A stretch of 64,000 bases of DNA from Petunia secreta (GCA_029990175.1 JARKIP010000023.1:26245501-26309500), one strand, 5' to 3'. Numbered from the stretch's first letter, positions 35,449 to 47,903 are shown. Notes: a model not told the origin generated them from the sequence alone. A program made the numbers and translations.

Positions 35449-36909
35449 CTATTGATTAGTATTGTCCATCACCTGCTCGGTAAAACGTCCAAGAGTGGTG
35501 TAAGAAGAGCCACCTTCAATAACAGCTAATCTGCTCTTCTCTTTCATGTCTTTCACCTTCATCCTTAAGGTAAATTCACTCTCAGGCTCCATCAGTTGTC
35601 TTACTGCTTTCTCTATCACTGCTGATTTTACTATAATATCCGGGTTGGTCCCTCCGACATCCTGCCAATAATCCATCTTAATCTCCACTGCAATCCCTAG
35701 ATCTTTTATCAATTGAAATGCATTAGCTTGCTGCTCCGAATGAATTGGCCAAGTTGCCATTGGGACTCCAAACCAAATACTCTCTAAAGTCGAATTCCAT
35801 CCACAATGTGACACAAAGCCTCCTACAGAAGCATGAGACAAAATAGCTGCCTGGGGTGCCCATCCTATTACCATTCCAATCCTTTTCGTTTTTTGCAGGA
35901 ACCCCTCTGGCAAAACAACTTCTGGGTTTTCATAGTCAGTTGGAAAACTTGCGTCTTTAGCTGCCGGCCTCCTTAACGACCACAAGAACCTACATCCACT
36001 GTTCTCCAAAGCATATGCAATTTCCTTTATTTGCTCCTCATTGAAACTTGCTAAGCTTCCGAAACAAAGGAACACAACGGATGAAGCAGGTTGATCATCC
36101 AGCCAGTTGATAATTTCTTCTTGTGATGGATCTTCGTTGTTACCATGATTATTATCCAGGTTTAGCAAGGGTCCGAGAGCGTAGACAGGTGGGATTTTCT
36201 CATCAAGTGAGAGAGACTTGATTGAATGAGATTCAAGTTCCAAGAAAGTGTTTACTATAATAGCTTTTGCCTCTCGTATCCTTTTAGCGATATCTAGGAA
36301 TATTGTTGAACCACCTTTCTTGTCCAAGAACATAGATGGTAAACATTTAGCCGGAAACGGGTTGACATATGTTGCCACTGAAAGCTCTGCTTCAATATTA
36401 TCATTGTAGTCAGTCACATCTTTGTCAAAATCATCCCTCAGACTCTGTAAATGAAGCTGAACACCAAGTATGGCAGCACTAGAAGGGTAGTAAACATAAG
36501 TTGGGAGTCCGAATTCATTGGCCACATCGACCATTGCACTGCACAACATGTCAACCACAAAGCCGGCAAGTGCAGCTGATCCTGACTTAAGGATTTTAGC
36601 TATCGAAATTCTGACTTCGGGCTTATGACTGGATATAAATGCGGTGAAAGTGTTTCTACTGAGTGATTGTAAGATGGACTTTTCTTGAGGGAGTTCAATG
36701 AATTTAATTTGCGAGTAGTGTGGGTTGTTAGAGACTGTTTGGATGTAGGAACTGAGCTTTGCGTCGAAAGGCAGCTTGATTATGAGGACAACAATGGAGA
36801 GATTTTCCTCTCTAGCTATCAAAAGTTTTGCCATCTCCAGTATGGGTACTAGGTGACCCATCCCGGGAGCAGGAATAAACACCAACTCTGTTTTATTGCT
36901 TCCTTTCAT
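35449..36909 (-). CDS. UDP-glycosyltransferase (GT1, UGT71-like)
   Basis: A 486-residue intronless family-1 glycosyltransferase, likely cytosolic, that transfers a sugar (probably glucose from UDP-glucose) to a small plant acceptor. Catalytic His19 lies in PAPGMGHLVP and partner Asp120 in FVVDMLCSAM. The PSPG box spans Trp350 to Gln393 with HCGWNS and ends PIHSEQ, the final Gln fitting UDP-glucose use. The LPEGFL motif precedes it. Length and the FVVDM motif suit UGT71-type enzymes, which include flavonoid, phenylpropanoid and terpenoid glucosyltransferases; the acceptor cannot be told. Start chosen at 36909 (MKGSNKTELVF) because the frame's earlier ATG at 37056 lies upstream of the TATA box and adds 49 residues unlike the family. 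No stop, frameshift or missing key residue is seen. Confidence 0.95.
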   Translation of the reverse strand: MKGSNKTELVFIPAPGMGHLVPILEMAKLLIAREENLSIVVLIIKLPFDAKLSSYIQTVSNNPHYSQIKFIELPQEKSILQSLSRNTFTAFISSHKPEVRISIAKILKSGSAALAGFVVDMLCSAMVDVANEFGLPTYVYYPSSAAILGVQLHLQSLRDDFDKDVTDYNDNIEAELSVATYVNPFPAKCLPSMFLDKKGGSTIFLDIAKRIREAKAIIVNTFLELESHSIKSLSLDEKIPPVYALGPLLNLDNNHGNNEDPSQEEIINWLDDQPASSVVFLCFGSLASFNEEQIKEIAYALENSGCRFLWSLRRPAAKDASFPTDYENPEVVLPEGFLQKTKRIGMVIGWAPQAAILSHASVGGFVSHCGWNSTLESIWFGVPMATWPIHSEQQANAFQLIKDLGIAVEIKMDYWQDVGGTNPDIIVKSAVIEKAVRQLMEPESEFTLRMKVKDMKEKSRLAVIEGGSSYTTLGRFTEQVMDNTNQ

Positions 36910-37020
36910 GTTTCTTGTTTGAATCTCAAAAGCTACAATAGTATTATTGTTTTGATTGTTTGAACTTGGAAGGATATTTAAGTTTGTTATTGTGCATGAC
37001 TGGGGAATTGGTATGTGTAC

Positions 37021-37026
37021 TTTATA
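37021..37026 (-). promoter_or_regulatory. TATA box of the UGT gene
   Basis: TATAAA on the minus strand, about 112 bp upstream of the ATG at 36909. A start of transcription about 30 bp downstream would give an A-rich leader of about 80 nt. This excludes the ATG at 37056 from the main transcript. Confidence 0.6.
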
Positions 37027-37056
37027 AGACGCAGATCTAAAAGCCTCATGGGTCAT

Positions 37057-38110
37057 GGAACACTTGGCAGCTAATTATCCTAGGCTGGCAAGATCTGTTA
37101 ATATTTTTATTTTCTTTAATCAAATGCAATATTTTTTTATCTTTCTTGTGTTTCAACTATCAACTTTTTGTTGCCTCTTTCGAGAAAAGGAGGGCATCCA
37201 CGATCAAAGACTTAGGTGCAAATTACTCTCTGGCTGACAAGGTTATTATAAAAACATCAAGACTTTTTAGAGATGTGGTACTTAAAAAATTATAGATATT
37301 TATATGGTTATAAATAATTTAATTAAATATAAAAAGTATTTAAAGAGCTTGTTGATTGCTCCCCTGCTATAGGCAATAATAGTTGTTTTTTTTATTTGAA
37401 ACTTTTCTTGAACGAGGACTTCTCTTCGAACATGGAATCACATGGAAAGAAAATATGTAAATCCACTTTGATAATAGGAGGTTTAAAAGGAGGAGCTACG
37501 TGCTTCACCAAGAAATATCGATATTCTTGTGAATCAAAATTCATAATACACAATATCTTTCTTTTGTCTTAATCACTGCCTCACCAAAAATTAGCTAACG
37601 TTTTTTTCCTCCTAGTCAAGAACTCGCTTTGAAACTGAAATCCCTAAAAATAAGGTTTGTAGGTATGAGTAAAGAACATGTTTGCAAAATAAGTCGCCCT
37701 TTGCATTGATGAAACGGGGAATCATATCTTCAGTGAAGAAATAAGGTGACCATGTGGAAGTTTTTGAAATACCACCAAATTTATGTAAAAAGAATCTGAA
37801 AGCCATTAGGCTTCAAAGGATAGGAGAGACCTTTTTTTAGGTTAGTGCGCGCCGACATGCTAAAAATGGCATTTTAAAATTCTTCCATATTTGGAGTGCT
37901 CGTAAACATCTTATTATTTTCCTCTGTGACTAGAGAGGAGATGGTCTCAAGGATCTTATCTTCAAACACTGATCTTTGAGAAGAAAATAATGTATGAAAT
38001 AAATTGAGAGCTTCCTGTCATACAGAGACCAATTCTAAATTTGGTTCAAGGTGCTTATTATCTTTCTTCGTAAAGTAGATTTTTTTCAAGGTTACTCTTG
38101 CCCAAATCTA
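37057..38110. other. Upstream intergenic region
   Basis: The far upstream region of the UGT. AT-rich, with only short frames. A 64-codon minus frame (37612-37806) has no recognisable domain. No transposon ends were found. Confidence 0.5.
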
Positions 38111-38114
38111 ACTT

Positions 38115-38825
38115 CATTTTCTATTTAGCGGACCAACTCTTCCTCGGCTATCTACCCTTTGCCATGTTGTTCTTTTCAACGGGTTGTCTACCTCATGTCA
38201 TGCCATTCCTTTCACTGGGATGTCTACTCTCTAGGTTGTGTACCCCATTTCATGCCATTCATTTCACCAGGCTATCTACCCTCCAGGCTGTCTACCTTTT
38301 GCCGTATCATTTTTTGTCGGGTTGTCTACGCTCCGGGCTGTCTAGCTTTGTCATGCCAATCTTTCTCATCGGGCTGTCTACCCTTTGTCATTCTATTTCT
38401 TTCACCGGGCTGTCTACCCTCCAGGCTGTCTATTCCATGTCATGCCAATCTTTCTCATTCGGCTGTGTACCCTCCGGGCTGTCTACCCTTTGTCATGCCA
38501 ATCTTTCTTATCGGGCTGTCTACCCTTTGTCATGCCAAGCTTTCTACCACTCTTTTCATCGGGCTGTCTATCCTTTGTCATGCCATTCTTTTCACCAGGT
38601 TGTCTACCCTTTGGGCTGTCTACCCCATGTCATGTCATTCTTTCATCGGGCTGTCTACCCTTTTTCATGCCAAGTGGTTTACTATTCTCTCATCGGGCTG
38701 TCTACCCTTTTTCATTCTTTCATCGGGTTGTCTACCCTTTGTCATGCCTTTCTTTCATCGGGCTGTATACCCTGCGAACAAAAGTGAAGTGCATGTCGCA
38801 TCGGGCTGTACACCCTGCGATCAAA
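38115..38825 (-). repeat. 36-38 bp tandem array 1 (Ogre/Tat 3' untranslated repeat)
   Basis: Diverged units with the core GGGCTGTCTACCCT and GTCATGCCA. The core is close to that of arrays at 48175 and 58601. Next to it (38890-39000) lies a sequence also found at 63230-63340 beside the integrase end, so it is the 3' untranslated part of a minus-strand Ogre/Tat-like element. Near-multiple-of-3 units open all three plus frames. Confidence 0.85.
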
Positions 38826-41488
38826 AGGTAAAGTAAAGTGCAAAAAATAGAATGGCATTGTTATGTCATGCAGTGTGCTAAGAAAGCTATCGTGTTGCTT
38901 TTATAATTCCTTTCTTGAAATTTTTTAGGGGATCTCAAAAAATTTTGCCCAGTGTCAAGCTTGCGCCTTTTGGAATTTTTTGAAGGGGTCCTAAAAAATT
39001 ATGCCCCAGTTTATTGCCTATGACAGATCACCAAGAGAGGGTGGTTGTGTTGCACTGAACACCAATGTATTAGCTAGAATCTATACTCGTCCTTTAGTGT
39101 GGCGATTGGGTATATCGATGACTATGATTATATGGTTACATGCATGCCCAGACTGAGGTTTGATATTTGGATTTGGCCGGATTTGGAGGTTGTCCAAAAT
39201 TATATTTGTCTTAGGTTGTGATGGGGTGTCTTCATGTTTCATGCTTTTCTTTTCAAAAGTCATGGAGCTAACTTTGATTGATTGACCTTTGTAGAAAATG
39301 TGTTTGTGGTTTGGGGGTTAGAGTTGCCCTTTGTTGGTTTTTATTGTACCATTGTCTTTCTTTGGTCAATCAGACTCTGAACTTTGTATTTCAGTGTTGG
39401 ATGTCTTGTGGTGTCATGGTATTGAATGTGTAAGTGACGAGTGTAGATCTTGTTGGATCGAATTTAGGAATGGGTATCTAGGGAGTAGTTTGTTTGTTGG
39501 GTGCAATATCTTTTAACTAAGCTAAAGGAATAAAGGTGTGAGGTTTTGCCTTTGTGTATGTCCTTGATTATGTTGAGCCTGATAAGGTTGTTGTTTGTTG
39601 AAAGTCTTGACAGGGGCGTTGGTTTTTGTGTAAGTTGGGTGCAGCGTGAGGTTGTGAATTTTGCCAGCTTCGTTTATGTAGTGATTGGATTTCTTTCTTG
39701 CGGCTCTTGTGTCGGTATAGTACCAGCTGATTTTGTTTGCCCATACACAAGTTGTACGGAAGTAGGATTGGGATCGTCTGGGTTCTCTCGGTGTTCTGTG
39801 TTGGCGATTTAAAATTCCTTGTTCTAGAAGAAAATATTTTTAGCTTGGCATGCCACTTCAGCTTTTCTTAATACAGATTGTTGACCAATTTCTGTGTTCA
39901 AGCATAGAGCGACCGTAACAAAGTGGTTCAATGCACAAAATCATGCGGGCACTTTAGCAAAGATTTGATGCAAAAATGACACATAAGCTTAAGAGGATGC
40001 CTAGACTGCAGATGACGGATTAACGCTTGAATTTGGAGATTATCATAGAACGCACAGATATCACAAAAGATTGCCTGATTGCTTTATGTAGCAGTCAAGG
40101 CAAGGATTTTGATCAAACGACCGATTGTTGTTTAAGTGGGAGATGAGGAGTTGAATTTCAACAAGAAGTGGTAAAGATGTTGTGTAAGGAATAGATTGTG
40201 TTGTGCGACAGAAAGGGGGGTTGGCTTTTATCGAACACTGAGACTTTGAGTGCATTTGTCATCTTTTCTTGCAAATTTATCTGTCATGATACCTATGTGT
40301 CTTTCAAAGAGATACTCAATGTTTTTTATACTTGTCCACCAACTACTACAATATAGTCCTTGCACCAACTTTTCTTGTTGGATAACATCTTATTGCTGCG
40401 CCGCCGAAACTAGATGTAGGTTGCCTGTGTATAATGTGTGCTCTTAGATTGATGCATCCTATTGTAGTTGTCGTTATGAGAATTTATATCACCCCAATAA
40501 AGCCTTCGACTGAAATTGCTCCAAGAAGTCTATTTGCTTGTGCTTTTATATCAAAGCAACCCTTGCTCTTGTAAGTGTCTCAAATAACTTCATCATCTTG
40601 TTTTATCTTTGCTAGTGGGTAGAGATATGCTTTCCAAATGCTTAGGGAGTTCTCAGGTTTGTCATATGATGAGAGCTTTGTCATTATGTCTTTGCCTCCC
40701 CTTTCGAGTTAAATTGGCTTGCCTCTTTTTTATTGTTGTGCGCAAGTCTTTGCTACATTTCTGTCTTTCCAATATTATCTTCCACTGGCCCTTTGACTGC
40801 TATTTTGATCATGATAGGAGCAAGTTGGAAAATGCTTTGGATCACAGTTATGTATTGCAGGTGGTGTGACTGTGTAGACTAGAGCAACAAAATGATCCTT
40901 GAATATTTGTGTCAAAAGGTCTTGCGGTAAAGCAGTTGTGCCTTTTAGTTTGACCAATCTATCTCTTGCTCCGCTAATATTCTGCTCCATATGCATAGTG
41001 CATGCTGTAACAAACCCTTCTTGTTTTGACCAATCAACGACAAGTGCACTTTGTCTAGCCATAACTTCTGCCTTGGTGTTCGACTCAAGCCAACCTTTTG
41101 TACAGTAGGTTTTGGGTTTAGTAGTGAGTTAGAGATAGTTTTGACATGTGAAAGATTTTATATATCAGGATTTAGGCGTAGCGTAGGGAGATGATATGCC
41201 TGCCTTGGTAGGAGATTGGATTTGGGAAGAGATTCCCCGAAGTTATAAAGAGACTTAGGGCAACAGACATATTCATGCAATGCACATATATCAAATAAGT
41301 GATGCATCCTATAATGCAAAGGACCGTTTTACGTACGATGATTTGAAAAGCGGTTTGTGCCACATGCATCATTTTATTTGCTAACAAAATGCGGAACCTA
41401 AAAGATAATACTGCATTTATTGGACTTTTGTTGCATTGGCTGATATTGAAATAGTGCAAAAGGTGGAAAACATTGCTAGGAGATTAGA
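38826..41488 (-). mobile_element. Internal remnant of an Ogre/Tat-like element
   Basis: Lies between ORF1 remnants and the 3' repeat array. 38890-39000 is shared with 63230-63340 (TCTCAAAAA and TGCCCCAGT motifs). I find no Gag, protease, RT or integrase in the rest; a 95-codon minus frame at 41062-40775 is unrecognised. The element therefore lacks pol and is a deletion derivative. No LTR lies to its left, so it is also truncated there. Confidence 0.6.
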
Positions 41489-43126
41489 TCATGGCCAGGT
41501 AAACATCTTTAATGCTGATCCATCCCTAGAAGATTCTTCTTCTTCTTCTTTGGACGAGTCTCCCTCGGACAAGCTTTCCTCTGATGAGTCTCCTTGAAAA
41601 ATGATGTTGTTTACATCAGTTAAGAGCCAGGATATGTAAAATTTGAAGTTCTTCAACATTTCCAAAGCCTTACTTCCTTTCTCCTCTATTCCTTTGTCAG
41701 CCACAGTGTTCATTCCTTCGCTAGTCCATACACCAATAGATTCTATGCGTTTTGTCAGGAGTTCTGCCTTACTGCGCCATTTGCCTTTTTCTTTGTTCTT
41801 TGCTTCAACCAAACTTTGCTTCTTTGCTATTTTCCCTCGTGCCCTTACCAGTTGTTTGCGTAGCTTCTTACACTCGGTTTCTAACTCATCAGCATTTTTT
41901 TTCCTTTTTGTTGTTTCTCTTGGTTGAACTGCCCTTGTTATGTTTTTCCTAAGCCAGTCTGGATAGTCTTCATCATAGCCTGCGTCAAACCTGTCTCTTC
42001 CAATAGTCTCGAATCCCATTCGTTTCCTTTTTTTCCAAAGTTCTAATATCTTGTCTTTGAACGGTATCACTCCTCCGAGAATTTTCGCTTTGAAACTTCT
42101 GATGTCTGCAATTTGGGGTACAATCTGCTTTCCCCCTGCTTGTCTAAGCACCCTTAAAGGAGTGTATGGGTAAACTCCTTTAAAGCATGGGTAAACTCCT
42201 TTAAAGCCCATTAAAATGAGAAATGGGTCTTTTTCCGACCATGTGATCACTGTAGTACTGGGAAAGTAATCAAACATCCATTGCATATTTTCGGATGTCA
42301 ACTGACAGAATATGTGGTGCCAACTTTTGGCGGTTGATGGTCGGTCCCACTTTTCAAGAGCTCTGTTCATGCGAGCGGTATGAATCATGATATAGTCCTC
42401 TCTTGGTATGGAATGGAAAGCTTGGTCTGTGATGTTCATATTTTGCAAATATCCATCAACCAAATTTGTGATAGTAAATTGCAACATTTGAAAAACCCAA
42501 CGCCTTTCTTGCATCTTTCTAAGGACGGTTCATTTCTGCGACGATCATAGGTATCAATGTGTATTTCTTGTTAATTTCTTTGAGTAGGGCATCAACAATT
42601 GAAACCATGCAAACATCCACTCGCCCTTTATTTTCTGGAAACATGATTGTCCCTAAAAAGCTGTGACAAAAGCCAGTACCTTCCGCTCTTGCCAATCCAC
42701 CTGGTAAATGCTGAAATAGTCTTCAGATTCTTGAAATGCTTCTTCATACCCAAATTTGATGTAGAGGGAAGTCAAGTAAATTCCTAATTGTCTCACACTA
42801 TCTTTGCATAATTCGGGCTTAAGCCCTACCATTTCGAAGAATTCCTCGAGTGTAATGTTCTTAGGCATTAAGGTTTCCTCACTTTCAAATGGTAATTGAG
42901 TTAATCCGCCTATCTCTTCCAGCAAGGTTGTCAACTCTACACTTCCGAAGTGAAAAACTGCTCGGTCTACATCCCAATAGTATACTGCTGCTTCTATCAT
43001 CCCTTTCACTGCAGTGTGCTCCATTAGTGAAATCATATTCCCTAACATTATTTTGACTCGGTCTTTTTGATCTATGCTTAGGTTTCCCCACCAATCTTTG
43101 AGCAACTGAGGGATTTCAGCAACCAT
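41489..43126 (-). pseudogene. Ogre-type ORF1 remnant
   Basis: Two large minus-strand frames, 43126-42653 and 42514-41489, plus a short piece between them in another frame (an FLGTIMFPENKG motif), form one protein broken by two frameshifts near 42660 and 42520. It starts MVAEIPQLLKDWW, with FHFGSVELTTLLEEIGGLTQLP following. The centre holds KSWHHIFCQL and YPYTPLRVLRQAGG, and the end is a charged coiled coil (ELETECKKLRKQL) with an acidic tail. I recall this pattern from the extra ORF upstream of gag in Ogre elements, whose function is not established. A 21-bp duplication near 42170-42210 repeats FKGVYP. Confidence 0.72.
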
Positions 43127-43423
43127 GTCAGTGTTTTATTGGCCATGATATTTTGGAAAAGGTGAAGGACGATAGGAAAAGGGAGAAGAAAAATGCCTAA
43201 GATTCGTTTTATTGCGAGCAAAATGATCAACGTGTGGCACAAGCTTTTGAAAATAATGAAACAAGGAATATGAAGAGATGTGTCGTGGGTTGAGAACCCT
43301 TTAGACACTTTAGATGGAAAATGCTAATGGACTTTGGACACGCCTGTCGTACCCATGTTTTTACCTAACTCGAAGTGAGTCAAGGCTCGGGTTTGACTTG
43401 GTAACTTGTTTGAGTTAGAAATT

Positions 43424-43433
43424 AGAGTCGCCA
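43424..43433 (-). promoter_or_regulatory. Primer-site-like sequence of Ogre element
   Basis: The minus strand reads TGGCGACTCT between the LTR and ORF1. TGGCGACTC at this place is what I recall for Ogre-type primer sites (tRNA-Arg), but complementarity could not be verified here. Confidence 0.45.
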
Positions 43434-44067
43434 CCTAATATAAATCTTCTAAGGTGTATTAGGTTACCTAAATATCTAAGGTTGAGTCTTGTGTTCAATA
43501 TATATTCATTTCAAGAGATTCGAGGGTAAGAAGTCCAAATGACTCTGGGAAGAAGGTGTTAGGCACTTTCCCAAGTCCCACAAAAAGTGGTTCCCGCCCG
43601 AGTTTTAACTTTTGGGATGTTGAAAAAGTCGTAGACAAGTATTGAACATATTTACAAATTATATTACTAAATTTGAAGGTCAAAATCATAATCAGTCACG
43701 CAATCGAGTCTATTTATGCAAACAGCGTATATGGGCAGCAAGTGTATGGTATTAGGCTATTAAAATTTGTGGAAATGGCCTAAGCCCTCTGCCTAATCGC
43801 CCATTTTGCCCTAGGCTCTGTAAGATATTGAAAAAATAGGCTAAAACTACAAGAAATAGTTTAAAATATTTTATTTGCGCAATTTTTAGTATTGGACGCA
43901 GTTTGCAGAAATAACCATTTTTAGGAAGACGTTTTTAGATTTATTACAAACCAAATGGAGGTTATTTTTTTGAAATAAATGTTAGCCATTTAGGGTCGGT
44001 GTGACTTGACAATAGTTGTCGAGCCCTAACATTAATGGCTATTTGATTTTTAGGGTCAATTTCGAAA

Positions 44068-44070
<3 letters not shown>

Positions 44071-44134
<64 letters not shown>
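44071..44134. repeat. (TA)n microsatellite
   Basis: About 64 bp of TA repeats at the left edge of the MITE; a short TA run also follows it (44926-44944). Confidence 0.95.
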
Positions 44135-44135
<1 letters not shown>

Positions 44136-44137
<2 letters not shown>

Positions 44138-44924
44138 ATTTGCTAACCTACTACATGAAGGTAGTAGGTTAGCACCCTACCCATTTTGTGTTTACCTAAT
44201 TTGCCCTTTTAAGTTACACTTGCTTGTTAAAACTTGAGGGTCAAGCTTTAATTTCTGCCAAATGGCTTTACTTTTCCTCTTCAATGCCTCTTTTTCCCTT
44301 TCAATGGCGGGCGAACTTGGATCTTTCTTATGCAGATTTTTAATTCCATAATAGTTTCCACTACTAACTAATTTGCACAGTCAAACGTCCGTATTTTCTC
44401 AATTTTTATTACTATGTCTTTTGTTCTCTGACCAAAGACAAAAAAAATAAGTTAGAAAAAAAGATCAATTTGCTAAAGAATCACCTACTGTTATTGAATA
44501 TTGAAGCAAAGAATCCCCATTCTAGTAGTGAGCATATAGTATAGTCGAAAAATATAATTACTCAGGTTTATTGCAAAACTGCCAATTTATTTAGAAATTA
44601 ACATTTCACACTAGGAAAAGAACAAACTTGAAGAAATGAGAAATAGAGAAAGAAACAAAAAGTTTAAAAAAATAGTAAAACAAAAATACATAGCAAATTT
44701 GAAGAAACGAGAAAGAGAGATGAATTTAGAAGGAATAATAGATGGAACTTGACTTTGGCTTATGGAGGGAGACGAGAAATGAAGTCTTGGGTTCTGATTT
44801 GGTTTATTTACAAAATAGTCCCCATTATTAATGGTTTAGTATTAAGTGGTAAGGTTATATTTGAGAAACACAAAATGGGCTGGGTGCTAACCTACTACCT
44901 TCATGTAGTAGGTTAGCAAATTTC
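44136..44924. mobile_element. MITE with palindromic ends, inserted in TA repeats
   Basis: About 789 bp. Its inverted terminal repeats of about 55 bp each hold a palindrome: GCTAACCTACTACATGAAGG then TAGTAGGTTAGC (about 44142-44173), mirrored at about 44886-44917. The subterminal CCCATTTTGTG is shared at both sides. The target was a TA-rich microsatellite, so the duplication cannot be read. No transposase; superfamily not assigned. Confidence 0.8.
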
Positions 44925-47496
44925 ATATATATATATATATATATAGAGACTATGTTTTGGAAGAACGGGAGGCACAAAATACACAAATGCAAATAATGGG
45001 CTGCCACACATAAGTAATACGTATATAGGCATGCAAACACATATTAAGTGATACAAATAGGCTTTAGAAAATACGTATATAAATTTGTATAGTGGACCCC
45101 TAACTTATACTCCCCTACACACAATTGATTAGTGTATAGGAGACGAAGCTTTTGTAAAATAAGTTTAGGCACGTAAATAGGCCATTTTTTAAAATAGGAG
45201 TTGGGCCTGGAATGCAATGGGGCAGTTTTAAGCTTTACAGAAATAGTCCAGTTTCAAGCAGTCAATACATAAAAGGCCCATGTTATCGAAATTTTCAAAT
45301 ATTGCATGAAATATATAGTGAAACATTACAGTATCAATTTTTAAAAGTCATGACACGTTGGGAACATACAGTTCTTAGCCTTTTACTACCATTATACCTA
45401 AATTTCATGCAGAATTATCCCTTTTTAGTAAGGTATGATGCAGACCAAGCAAAGGATACCCCTGTGTAGCCAAATAGCACAGCCAGTGAGGATATCTTCC
45501 TCATACATATACAGGCAGGGTATCCTTAAAAATATACACAAATGGGGGATTCTAAAGGGGACAAGAATGAAAGTAGATATCCTGTTTACATGCATTAGGC
45601 TCAAACTGCCAAGATAAGTCATGATCTCAATGATTATGCCTCATGGAACCTGTACTAAACATGGTATAGAAACTGAGCTTTATAAACTCAATCCCCTGCA
45701 GTTATCAAGACTTGTATGGCCTTTCTAAAGGCATCAAAACAAACTATATACAATAGTTAGTAGGGGGCCAAAGAGAAGCCCAAACAGAGATGCAAGCTTG
45801 ATAGAGATTAAACACACTTAGGCAATTCAAACATAGAAAATAAGCAGAAGAACAAACAGAGGGTTTAAACATGGACAAATTGAAGTGCAGAGTAGCAATG
45901 GCTCAAGCAGAGTTATAGCTTTTCAGCGACAACAGTAAACAAACAAGTAAGCCTGGGCAGTGTGATTGCTTTCAGAATGGGATCACAGAGAGGACAAGAA
46001 AGAGCAGAAATTCCTAGAAACTAGAGAGAAGTATTATGTTTATGCTTTCAGATATTTAGTGCCTTTCTGTGTTTTCAGTGTGTGAAAAAAATTTGTCTCA
46101 AGTGAAGAAATTAGACTGGTTTAAATAGGTGTAAGGTTAGGGTTAAAGCATAAAAGGCAGGGGAATATTGCCTTCCAGATTTAAGAAGGATTCTCTTAGG
46201 TACCCCTTCCAAAAATAGATTACTCAGTCTCCCAATTTTAAGGAAAACAAGATCCCCACAGATTATGCCTTCTTCCCATTACCTTGACAAATGTTCAGGT
46301 TCAAGACCAACTATACAATCATGTCTTAGGTTCGAAACTATCCTTAACAGATTAAAAAGGATTATAATTAATACTAGGTCAATCAAAAAACTAATTTCCA
46401 ATCTTGTCTCTGATTAGAACTTCAAATTGAACTAATTAGAATCCTAAAATTACATAGACAAGATTCTAAATCAATAGGCCTCTCATCCTTTAGATAATAA
46501 CATAGCCAGGTTCAAAATCAGTGTGCAAAAAGGGTAACCCATACTAATTTAGGTTAAAAATCAGACGATTAACTTAACAGGTTTAGAACAGAACTCAATT
46601 GATACTATGTCAGTCACGGGAATAAACTCCCATTTCAGTATCAATCAGAGAATTCAAATTGAACCTAATCAGGATCATCATTTCAGTTTTAAACATATAA
46701 CCATGAGAATCATGTATCTTGACAGAACAAGAAGCTAAGACACTGTAAAACATGGATGATCATGATTAATTTACAAACTGACATTGATTTTTCATTTAAA
46801 ACTAATAGAGACAACCTAGGGCGCTCAAACGTGCAAAAGTTCAAAGCGATGTCCTGTTAAATCAGTAAAACAACCAAGGATCAATAATCATACAAACTTT
46901 CACCTAATTAACTTAAAACACAGCAATTAATCGACTAAGCATATTAGCATGTAGATATCACATAGATTCAAAGATAAAAGGAAAAAGGGGAAATAGTTAC
47001 CCGTTTGGAACCGGGTCAGTTTTTGCCTGATTCTCAATTGCATGCGCATGAGGATTTGTCCTCTACCGGCTAGTGACATTCATGTTTTCATGAAGGCGTC
47101 GTCGGAACTTCTTTTCCGGTGATGGCGATAAGGTCAACCAAGAAATGAATTTTTTACCCTCGTCGTTTTGGGGAAATTACCGTGTGGTTTTTACAGCGGA
47201 CAACAAGGAGAGCAAGAAAATGTAATTTTTATTATGTTTTGCCGGTGGAGTTGGTCAGAAATGGCCCTTGACGGTGCAATTGCTAGGGCTCGGCTGAGAG
47301 TAAGAAAAGAGACAGGCGGCGGGTGTCTGAGGAGAAAATGAGGGGGGTCTTCTAGGGTTTTGGGGTTGAGATGTAATTAAAAAGGAAAATATAGATTTCA
47401 GCCGTTGGATCAGATGGGTGGAGGGCTGAGATGAAGCCACATCGACATGACGTGGCATTGATGTGTATAGGTGAGGTATGAAGTGCAAAGCTTGGC

Positions 47497-47522
47497 GGGG
47501 GGGGGGGGGGGGTGTGTGTGTG
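47497..47522. repeat. G16 homopolymer plus TG repeat
   Basis: Sixteen G followed by a short (TG)n, inside LTR 1. Length may be affected by sequencing. Confidence 0.9.
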
Positions 47523-47903
47523 TAAAAGCGTATATTTTTTTGTATAAATGTGTATAAATGCCTATAAAATGTGCAGAAAATTGTATAAAATATCATAAAA
47601 TTATAGAAAATTCAGAAAATTAATTTTGAGAGCCATGGCTAAGGAAGACTATTATTTTGAATTTTAAAACAATTTGTGTAATTTTGCTAAAATAGTAGTA
47701 ATTACAAAAATTGTAATTAAACGTGCGAATTTTGTAAATAGCCGTAGCTTGTGCCAGTATCTTTAGAAATAGCCTAATTGACGTGCTTGTGTGAGATAGT
47801 GATTTTGAATAGTGGTCAGAGTAAAGGTAATTGTATGGTTACCAATGCAATTTCGTATGAAATATGGCTATGGAAATAGGAGGGACAAAATTAGGTGTCA
47901 ACA

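Larger units (their letters stand above)
43434..47903 (-). repeat. Very long Ogre/Tat-like LTR (LTR 1)
   Basis: It begins on the minus strand with TGTTGACACCTAATTTTG at 47903, right after a polypurine tract (47916-47904), and runs left to about 43434 next to the primer-like site. About 4.5 kb including a 789-bp MITE. Most of it matches the two pieces of LTR 2 (48935-50565 and 59748-61245). LTRs over 4 kb are typical of Ogre elements. The left boundary is uncertain because no clean CA terminus was found. Confidence 0.75.

Noticed and set aside
36910..37056. N-terminal extension of the UGT to the ATG at 37056
   Set aside because: The TATA box lies inside it, the family's start motif follows the ATG at 36909, and the extra 49 residues look like translated leader.
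40775..41062. 95-codon minus frame as an independent gene
   Set aside because: It lies within Ogre internal DNA and has no recognisable domain; kept only as part of the remnant.
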